In this document: in pieces, positions 1-4,905 of the stretch
Position numbering within the stretch: position 1 is the first letter of the stretch
Layout: each line of letters starts with the position of its first letter
NCBI GenBank assembly: GCA_003135495.1
Contig: PLBX01000209.1
Location: forward strand, 428-13,475
Direction of reading: 5' to 3'
Origin: Acidobacteriaceae bacterium
GTDB lineage: Bacteria; Acidobacteriota; Terriglobia; Terriglobales; Acidobacteriaceae
DNA: 13,048 bases
The notes under the pieces: model-generated
What the model saw: only the letters and a program-made list of their open reading frames with translations
Told to the model about the DNA's origin: nothing
Databases searched by the model: none
Program-made: the position numbers and the translations under genes

Positions 1-323
1 AGCGCATCGCGATTGCGCGCGCGATCCTGAAAAATGCGCCGATCCTGATATTGGACGAGGCCACGTCGGCGCTGGATAGCGAGTCCGAATCACTAGTGCA
101 GGCGGCACTGCAAGATTTGATCAGCGGGCGTACTGTGTTTGTGATTGCGCACCGCCTCTCAACCGTGCGCCGCGCCGATCGAATTGTGGTTCTGGATAAT
201 GGCACGATCAGCGATATCGGTGCGCATGAAGAGCTGATGCAAAAGTTGGGAACATACCGGCGGCTTTATGAATTGCAGTTTGCCGAAGCAGATGCGCCTC
301 GCGTAACAAGTGTTCCGCAATAG
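1..323 (+). CDS. ABC exporter ATP-binding domain, C-terminal fragment
   Basis: The frame is open from base 3 and ends at a TAG at 321-323, so this is the last ~107 residues of a larger gene that begins outside the window. The first visible residues, [13 protein letters not shown], are those that follow the LSGGQ signature of ABC ATPases. Next come Walker B with the D-loop ([12 protein letters not shown]) and the H-loop histidine in [21 protein letters not shown]. This pattern is typical of exporters with a fused membrane and nucleotide-binding domain (MsbA/multidrug type), in which the ATPase powers outward transport of lipids or hydrophobic compounds at the inner membrane. The membrane domain is not visible, so neither the substrate nor the MsbA identity can be assigned. 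The next gene starts 58 bp downstream on the same strand. Confidence 0.93.
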   Translation, partial: RIAIARAILKNAPILILDEATSALDSESESLVQAALQDLISGRTVFVIAHRLSTVRRADRIVVLDNGTISDIGAHEELMQKLGTYRRLYELQFAEADAPRVTSVPQ

Positions 324-381
324 AATTGTGCCGCAGTAAGATTGTGCGAAAGTAGTTCCACCGATTCAAGGTATTGACGCC

Positions 382-1269
382 ATGCCGCTTCGTTCGATGA
401 CGGGATTCGCGCAGGTCAGGGGGCAGGTGAGTGCTCAGTTGGCATTCGCGCTTTCACTGAAGGCGGTGAATCATCGTTTTCTTGATATTCACTTTCGCCT
501 GCCGTCAGATACCGATTCGCTGGAAATGAAGTTGCGGCGGATCCTAAAAGAGAAGATGGCACGCGGCCACGTCGAAGTGATTCTGAATCTGGATCGCTCT
601 GGAATGAATGGGGTCGCGTTGAATCGGCAGTTGATTGCGGGCTACGTGCAGGCGTTTCGCGCGGCCGCCGATGAATTCGGAGTTCATGGCGAGCCCGATC
701 TCAACGTGGTGCTGCGAATGCCCGGAGCCATGGATGCAGGCGCTGAAAGATCAGGCCAAGAGCTGGAAGCTGCCGTGATGGCGAAAGCGGAAGAAGCGAT
801 CTCGGGGTTGAATGAGATGCGCGAAGAAGAAGGCCGCAGCATTAACACCGAGTTGCGGGCGCGCATGGCGGGCGTGGAAAAGGCGGCGGCGGGCGTGGAA
901 GCGCATCGGGCAACTGTGTTGCGCAGCTACTCGGACCGGTTGCAGTCACGCATTCAGGAATTGTTAGGCACTCAGGTTGAGAAGGAAAGAGTGCTGCAGG
1001 AAGTGGCGGTGCTGGTGGATCGCAGCGACATTCAGGAAGAATTGGTTCGCCTCAACGCGCACGTGAAGCATTTTATTGGCTTGCTCGACCAGGGCGGCGA
1101 AGTAGGAAAGAAAATGGATTTCCTGCTCCAGGAGATGAACCGCGAAGCGAATACTTTGCTCTCGAAGACTTCCGGGCTGGCGGGCGAGGCGTTGAAGATT
1201 ACCGAGATGGGGTTGCTGATGAAGTCAGAGATCGAAAAATCGCGCGAGCAGGTCCAGAACCTCGAATGA
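382..1269 (+). CDS. yicC: YicC/YloC family endoribonuclease
   Basis: This 295-residue protein has the family's diagnostic start, MPLRSMTGFAQVRG, followed by KAVNHRFLDIHFRLP in the N-terminal YicC domain. The C-terminal DUF1732 domain holds DRSDIQEELVRLNAHVKHF (from about residue 213) and FLLQEMNREANTLLSK (about 248-263). Its length is close to that of E. coli YicC (about 287). Family members are cytoplasmic, and YicC of E. coli and YloC of B. subtilis are reported to be endoribonucleases acting on RNA, including small-RNA turnover. The ATG at 382 has a weak AAGG about 10 bases upstream and matches the usual family N terminus. The stop overlaps the gmk start (ATGA), implying co-transcription and translational coupling. 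Family identity is certain; the RNase role is by homology. Confidence 0.96.
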   Translation: MPLRSMTGFAQVRGQVSAQLAFALSLKAVNHRFLDIHFRLPSDTDSLEMKLRRILKEKMARGHVEVILNLDRSGMNGVALNRQLIAGYVQAFRAAADEFGVHGEPDLNVVLRMPGAMDAGAERSGQELEAAVMAKAEEAISGLNEMREEEGRSINTELRARMAGVEKAAAGVEAHRATVLRSYSDRLQSRIQELLGTQVEKERVLQEVAVLVDRSDIQEELVRLNAHVKHFIGLLDQGGEVGKKMDFLLQEMNREANTLLSKTSGLAGEALKITEMGLLMKSEIEKSREQVQNLE

Positions 1270-1949
1270 GTATCGTATACATTGTTTCGGCGCCGTCAGG
1301 GTCGGGCAAATCCACGCTGGTAACTAAACTGTTTGAGACAGTTAGGCAGTTGGATTTTTCGATTTCGTATACGACGCGACGGCCGCGTGGCAGCGAACAG
1401 AGTGGCAAGGAGTATTTCTTTGTCTCCAAGCCGGAATTTGAAACCATGATTGCGGCGCACGAATTTCTGGAGCACGCTGAAGTCTTCGGAAATTATTACG
1501 GCACGGCGCGAAGGTTCCTGCGCCAAGCGGAATCACATGGCAATGACCTTTTGCTCGACATCGATGTACAGGGCGCAAGCCAGATTAAAGGGAAAATTCC
1601 GCAGGCGGTGAGCATTTTTATTCTTCCTCCCGACCGGGAGAAATTGGAGTGGCGGCTGCGGAATCGGGGACTGGATTCCGATGAAGTCATCCGTCGCCGG
1701 TTGGACACGGCCCGACGTGAGATTGAGAATTATGAGAAATACGACTATATATTAGTAAACAACCTGCTCCAGCAATCCGCCGACGAGCTAAAAGACATAG
1801 TGTTGGCGGAGCGATTGCTGCGAAGTGGGGCAAAGCCTACCCCAGAGGAAGCGCGGCGAATAAAGACCGCTCAGGCTTGCCGATTGGAACAAGCGCGCGA
1901 GAGGGTGCAACCGATTCTGGCCTCGTTTAACCCGCAAGAGGTAAAGTGA
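1266..1949 (+). CDS. gmk: Guanylate kinase
   Basis: The 227-residue protein catalyses ATP-dependent phosphorylation of GMP to GDP in the cytoplasm, after the purine pathway and salvage. The P-loop SAPSGSGKST lies at residues 8-17. It is followed by YTTRRPRGSEQSGKEYFFVS, which corresponds to the GMP-binding region, then FLEHAEVFGNYYGT, the strand DIDVQGASQIK, and the lid-type segment RLRNRGLDSDEVIRRRL. It is about 20 residues longer than E. coli Gmk (207), with an Arg/Glu-rich C-terminal extension after the conserved kinase core. The ATG at 1266 overlaps the yicC stop by four bases, and the GMP-kinase core begins immediately after it, which supports this start. The yicC-gmk-rpoZ order is a conserved bacterial arrangement. 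Confidence 0.97.
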   Translation: MSIVYIVSAPSGSGKSTLVTKLFETVRQLDFSISYTTRRPRGSEQSGKEYFFVSKPEFETMIAAHEFLEHAEVFGNYYGTARRFLRQAESHGNDLLLDIDVQGASQIKGKIPQAVSIFILPPDREKLEWRLRNRGLDSDEVIRRRLDTARREIENYEKYDYILVNNLLQQSADELKDIVLAERLLRSGAKPTPEEARRIKTAQACRLEQARERVQPILASFNPQEVK

Positions 1950-1968
1950 AATTGGGGGAGAGAAAAAT

Positions 1969-2208
1969 ATGAAGCTGGTAGAAGGGTTCGACAGCAACTA
2001 TCGCTACATTCTGGTAGCGGCGCGACGGGCACGGCAACTGCAGGGTGGAGCGCCTCCGGTAATCGATACTGGCTCGCGCAAACCTTGCCGCATCGCGCAG
2101 GATGAAATCAAGGCGGGCAAGGTGAAATGGCTAATACCCGAGATTCCGAAATTGCCGGTGTTGGCGGCCACTGAAAGTCTGAACAAAGTCTTCCTCGAAG
2201 ACGCGTAG
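1969..2208 (+). CDS. rpoZ: DNA-directed RNA polymerase omega subunit
   Basis: This 79-residue protein is the small omega subunit, which binds the beta' C terminus and helps core RNA polymerase assemble. Family features visible are SNYRYILVAARRARQLQGGAPP near the N terminus and AQDEIKAGKVKW in the middle, matching the helical omega core. The ATG at 1969 is preceded by a strong G-rich Shine-Dalgarno sequence, GGGGGAG at 1954-1960, eight bases before the start. The gene lies 19 bp after gmk, as is usual for this pair, so it is probably in the same transcript. The gap that follows contains three stem-loops, so the downstream coaBC may be expressed separately or at a different level. Confidence 0.94.
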   Translation: MKLVEGFDSNYRYILVAARRARQLQGGAPPVIDTGSRKPCRIAQDEIKAGKVKWLIPEIPKLPVLAATESLNKVFLEDA

Positions 2209-2228
2209 ACCCGCGTGGTTCTAGTTTC

Positions 2229-2254
2229 GTATCAGGATATCGCTAGCCTGATAC
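2229..2254 (+). other. Stem-loop 1 in the rpoZ-coaBC gap
   Basis: A perfect inverted repeat, GTATCAGG at 2229-2236 and CCTGATAC at 2247-2254, gives an 8-bp stem with a 10-base loop. It begins 20 bases after the rpoZ stop and is not followed by a run of T, so it is not a standard intrinsic terminator. It could protect a 3' end or act as part of a leader structure with the next two hairpins. Confidence 0.5.
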
Positions 2255-2259
2255 CATCG

Positions 2260-2277
2260 GAGCCCCTTTAGGGGCTC
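2260..2277 (+). other. Stem-loop 2 in the rpoZ-coaBC gap
   Basis: GAGCCCC (2260-2266) and GGGGCTC (2271-2277) form a perfect 7-bp GC-rich stem around a TTTA loop. The bases after it, AGTCAGCGG, hold no T tract. It is strong enough to stall polymerase or block exonucleases, but calling it a terminator would go beyond the sequence. Confidence 0.5.
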
Positions 2278-2287
2278 AGTCAGCGGC

Positions 2288-2308
2288 GGCTATTCTGAAA
2301 GGATAGCC
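2288..2308 (+). other. Stem-loop 3 just upstream of coaBC
   Basis: GGCTATTCT (2288-2296) can pair with AGGATAGCC (2300-2308), a 9-bp stem including one G-U pair in RNA and a GAA loop. It ends 14 bases before the coaBC ATG. The only purine-rich stretch near that start (GAAAGGA, 2297-2303) lies inside this hairpin and is about 19 bases from the ATG, so coaBC has no normally spaced Shine-Dalgarno sequence. Confidence 0.45.
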
Positions 2309-2322
2309 TGCGTCTTTGTGCT

Positions 2323-3534
2323 ATGAAAATTGCGCTTGGCGTCTCCGGTGGAATCGCGGCGTATAAGGCGGCAGAGATCGTCCGCCTTCTTCAAGACCGT
2401 GGCGTTCGCGTGCAGGTCGTAATGACCGCCGCAGCGCAGGAGTTCGTTCGTCCTCTCACCTTCGCAGCGCTCTCAGGAGAAAAAGTAATTACAAATATGT
2501 TCGGCTCGCCTGATACCGAGGCGAACGTCGACTCGGCCATCGAACATATTGCGGTGGCGCAATCGATCGACGCGCTGCTCGTGGCCCCGGCAACTGCCGA
2601 TGTGCTGGCGCGCTTTGCGCAGGGCATCGCCAACGATTTTCTCTCTACTCTTTATCTCGCGACCACCGCGCCGGTGGTTGTGGCTCCCGCAATGAACGTT
2701 AACATGTGGAATCATGCGGCTACGCAGGCGAATCTGGCTGTCCTGCGGCAGCGTGGGGTTCGCATCGTTGAGCCGGGCGAGGGTTATCTCGCCTGTGGGA
2801 TGACCGGGTCGGGGCGACTGGCGGAGAACGAAGCGATTATTGGGGCGGTGATGGAAGCGCTTGGCGCCTCGCAAGATTTGGCGGGCGAGACAGTGCTGAT
2901 TACTGCGGGGCCGACGCGGGAGAAGATCGATCCGGTGCGCTATTTAACCAACCGGTCGAGCGGGCGCATGGGATACGCGCTGGCCGAGGCGGCGCTTCGG
3001 CGCGGGGCGCGCGTGCTGCTGGTGAGCGGGCCGACGGCGATTGCCGCTCCGGGCGGGGCGGAGTTGACGCGAGTAGAGACGGCTTCGGAGATGCATGCCG
3101 CCGTTTTGAGATTGCTTCCTGAGAGCACCGTCGTCATCAAGACGGCAGCGGTGGCGGACTTCCGGCCAAAAGCGGCAGCGGGACAGAAGATCAAGCGCAA
3201 AGGCGAAGTCACGCTGGAACTGGAACCGACCGAAGATATTTTGTCGGAGGTGGCCCGCCGTAAAACTTCGCAGCTCGTTGTTGGATTTGCCGCCGAGACG
3301 GAGAACGTTCTGGAAAACGCGCGCGAAAAGCTGGCTTCGAAATCGCTCGACCTGATTGTGGCGAACGACGTTTCACGCGAAGGCATTGGCTTCGACTCCG
3401 ATCGTAATGCGGTCACCATCATCTCGAATAGCGAAGTGATTGAGGTTCCTGAAACCTCGAAGTGGGAAGTTGCGCACCGGATGCTCGACCAAGTTGTGAA
3501 ATTACGAAAGCGCTCAGGCGTTACATCCCCCTAG
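2323..3534 (+). CDS. coaBC: Bifunctional phosphopantothenoylcysteine decarboxylase / phosphopantothenate-cysteine ligase
   Basis: CoaBC carries out two consecutive steps of coenzyme A synthesis: CTP-dependent ligation of cysteine to 4'-phosphopantothenate (CoaB), then FMN-dependent decarboxylation to 4'-phosphopantetheine (CoaC). The 403-residue protein opens with the CoaC motif GVSGGIAAYKA. It keeps the key CoaC residues at the positions known from E. coli Dfp: His75 in EHI, Asn125 in PAMN, and Cys158 in GYLACGMTGSGRLAE. The CoaB half starts near TAGPTREKIDPVRYLTNRSSGR, with Asn210, and continues through KTAAVADFRP, Lys289, PTEDIL, VGFAAET and ANDVSREGIGFDSD. The ATG at 2323 directly precedes the canonical N terminus. 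No good ribosome binding site is visible. The stop codon lies within the first copy of a C-rich direct repeat. Confidence 0.98.
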   Translation: MKIALGVSGGIAAYKAAEIVRLLQDRGVRVQVVMTAAAQEFVRPLTFAALSGEKVITNMFGSPDTEANVDSAIEHIAVAQSIDALLVAPATADVLARFAQGIANDFLSTLYLATTAPVVVAPAMNVNMWNHAATQANLAVLRQRGVRIVEPGEGYLACGMTGSGRLAENEAIIGAVMEALGASQDLAGETVLITAGPTREKIDPVRYLTNRSSGRMGYALAEAALRRGARVLLVSGPTAIAAPGGAELTRVETASEMHAAVLRLLPESTVVIKTAAVADFRPKAAAGQKIKRKGEVTLELEPTEDILSEVARRKTSQLVVGFAAETENVLENAREKLASKSLDLIVANDVSREGIGFDSDRNAVTIISNSEVIEVPETSKWEVAHRMLDQVVKLRKRSGVTSP

Positions 3535-3633
3535 CGCTTTCCCCCCGTGCCCTCTGTTCCCCTAGCGCTTTCCCTCTCTTACCCTAATGACGTCCTGTTC
3601 CCCTGTGACCGCTGTTCCCCTGTGACCTCTGTG
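3527..3633 (+). repeat. C/T-rich direct repeats after coaBC
   Basis: Two repeat types sit side by side. CCCCTAGCGCTTTCCC occurs at 3528-3543 and 3559-3574 (31-bp spacing). CTGTTCCCCTGTGACC occurs at 3595-3610 and 3612-3627 (17-bp spacing), followed by a partial unit, CTCTGTGG. Related CTGTTCCCCT sequence also leads into the second copy of the first type, so the whole tract looks like diverged tandem units of one family. The first copy covers the coaBC stop codon. The rest of the gap up to 3738 shows no gene and no convincing terminator. Confidence 0.75.
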
Positions 3634-3738
3634 GTAAAGATCTTCGTGCGCACCATTCAAACCCCAGTTCGTCAAACTTTGTGCGATTTTTTGCATGATT
3701 TGGTTTCCCTCTCATGAAAGTTGCTATTCTTATCCGCA

Positions 3739-4629
3739 ATGCCCCGCACGCTTGACCCTGAACTCTGCCACGCCCTCGCCGCGCGAATCCGCTATTACAA
3801 CGAAATGGGAATTCACGACTTCTACCGGCGGCCGCCGTTGGTGGGATCGGTTGCGGTGCAGCAACCTTCGATCGACGTTTCAGAACATTCATCAGAACAC
3901 ACGACTGAACCAGGAGAAGAGATGAGTCCACGAAAGGCCATTGCTGCTGCAACGGCGGTTGTTGACGAAGCTATTCTCGAGCCAATCTCTTTGAAGCCTG
4001 AGCAGAGCGTGAGCGATCCGGTGCAAGCGCTGAAGATAATTCGCGAAGACCTGGGCGACTGCACGCGTTGCGTCCTGCATAAGCAGGGGCGGAAGCAGAT
4101 TGTGTTTGGCGTGGGGAATCCGAACGCAGAGTTGATGTTCGTCGGCGAAGGCCCTGGCGCCGATGAAGACGAAAAAGGCGAGCCGTTCGTTGGGCGCGCC
4201 GGACAACTGCTGAATAACATGATCAAGGCCATGGGTATTCAGCGGGAGGATGTGTATATCGCAAACATCGTGAAGTGCCGTCCGCCGGGAAATCGTCAGC
4301 CGGAGCGTGATGAGTGCGCTACCTGCTCGCCCTTTTTGATGCGGCAGATCGCGGTGGTGAAACCGAAGGTGATCGTCGCGCTCGGGGCGACGGCAGCCAA
4401 GACTCTGCTCGGGATGAACTCTTCGATGATGCAACTGCGGGGTCGCTTTTACGACTTCAAGCCTACCGGAGTTTTGAGCAACGATCCGAACTGGGATGGT
4501 TGCAAATTAGCCGTAACCTATCATCCAGCATTCTTATTGCGCGATCCGCGGCAGAAGGGCGAGGCCTGGAAAGACTTGCAGATGGTGATGAAAGAGTTGG
4601 GCATGAAAGCGCCAAAACCAACCACGTAG
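3739..4629 (+). CDS. Family 4 (iron-sulfur) uracil-DNA glycosylase with N-terminal extension
   Basis: The enzyme removes uracil from DNA as the first step of base excision repair. The catalytic domain covers about residues 95-290 of 296. It shows [23 protein letters not shown] (motif A region), [17 protein letters not shown], and the C-terminal motif [10 protein letters not shown] with the conserved histidine near residue 262. Cysteines at about 108, 111, 180 and 193 or 196 are placed as the 4Fe-4S ligands of this family. The first ~90 residues are an extension: a compact segment ([27 protein letters not shown]) and then a Ser/Glu/Ala-rich linker. I chose the ATG at 3739 (MPRTLDPEL) over an in-frame TTG at 3721; no clear ribosome binding site decides this. 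The gene lies between coaBC and priA, which are often adjacent in other bacteria. Confidence 0.93.
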   Translation: MPRTLDPELCHALAARIRYYNEMGIHDFYRRPPLVGSVAVQQPSIDVSEHSSEHTTEPGEEMSPRKAIAAATAVVDEAILEPISLKPEQSVSDPVQALKIIREDLGDCTRCVLHKQGRKQIVFGVGNPNAELMFVGEGPGADEDEKGEPFVGRAGQLLNNMIKAMGIQREDVYIANIVKCRPPGNRQPERDECATCSPFLMRQIAVVKPKVIVALGATAAKTLLGMNSSMMQLRGRFYDFKPTGVLSNDPNWDGCKLAVTYHPAFLLRDPRQKGEAWKDLQMVMKELGMKAPKPTT

Positions 4630-4630
4630 C

Positions 4631-4658
4631 GGCGGACGCATTCGTCCGCCAGAGTTTT
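4631..4658 (+). terminator. Probable intrinsic terminator after the uracil-DNA glycosylase gene
   Basis: GGCGGACG (4631-4638) and CGTCCGCC (4643-4650) form a perfect 8-bp GC-rich stem with a CATT loop, starting one base after the stop codon. A short T run follows at 4655-4658, after AGAG, and a second T run occurs just downstream. The gap between stem and T run makes this a plausible rather than textbook terminator; it could also be a dispersed palindromic repeat. Confidence 0.55.
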
Positions 4659-4665
4659 AAACTTT

Positions 4666-4882
4666 TGTCATCCTGAGCGAAGTCGAAGGACCCCTACTCC
4701 ACCCCACCGCGCCCGCGTCGCCCAGAAATTCATAAGGGTCGCCTGACCAGTTGCGGCGCTTGCCGATGCGCGCAGTCATTGGTGAAATATCTTGCTGCCG
4801 ACACGAGGCGATAAGCGTAGGGGTCCTTCGACTCCGCAAAACGCTTCGCTTCGCGAATCGTTCTGCTACGCTCAGGATGACA
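4666..4882. repeat. 217-bp MITE-like inverted-repeat element upstream of priA
   Basis: The outer ends are perfect inverted repeats: TGTCATCCTGAGCG at 4666-4679 and its complement CGCTCAGGATGACA at 4869-4882. A second perfect 17-bp pair lies inside: AGTCGAAGGACCCCTAC at 4681-4697 and GTAGGGGTCCTTCGACT at 4817-4833. One base separates the two left arms, whereas 35 bases (4834-4868) separate the two right arms. The 119-bp core (4698-4816) has no recognisable gene. From memory, motifs like TCCTGAGCGAAGTCGAAGGA are recurrent intergenic repeats in many bacterial genomes. No transposase is present, so it would have to be mobilised in trans, if at all. It ends 23 bp before the priA ATG. Confidence 0.75.
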
Positions 4883-4905
4883 ACTCTTGCTATTTTTTCT
4901 CTTTC

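Noticed and set aside
2209..2322. Known riboswitch class before coaBC
   Set aside because: Stem-loops are present, but I cannot match them to any named riboswitch consensus, so only the structures are reported.
2473..3422. Long open frames on the minus strand opposite coaBC (133 and 160 codons)
   Set aside because: They lie wholly antisense to a clearly identified gene, have no recognisable family and are Ser/Arg-rich as expected for shadow frames of GC-rich coding DNA.
3527..3633. CRISPR array
   Set aside because: Only two copies of each repeat, repeat length about 16 bases, spacing not constant, no cas genes.
3714..3755. Possible 13-codon leader peptide ([13 protein letters not shown]) overlapping the glycosylase start
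   Set aside because: No ribosome binding site and no sign of an attenuator; such short frames arise by chance.
3584..3952. 122-codon frame on the minus strand over the repeat tract and the start of the glycosylase gene
   Set aside because: It overlaps direct repeats and antisense coding sequence and has no recognisable motif.
4792..4905. A longer priA starting at 4792
   Set aside because: The extra 38 residues are a translation of the right part of the inverted-repeat element, and the PriA family N terminus begins right after the ATG at 4906.
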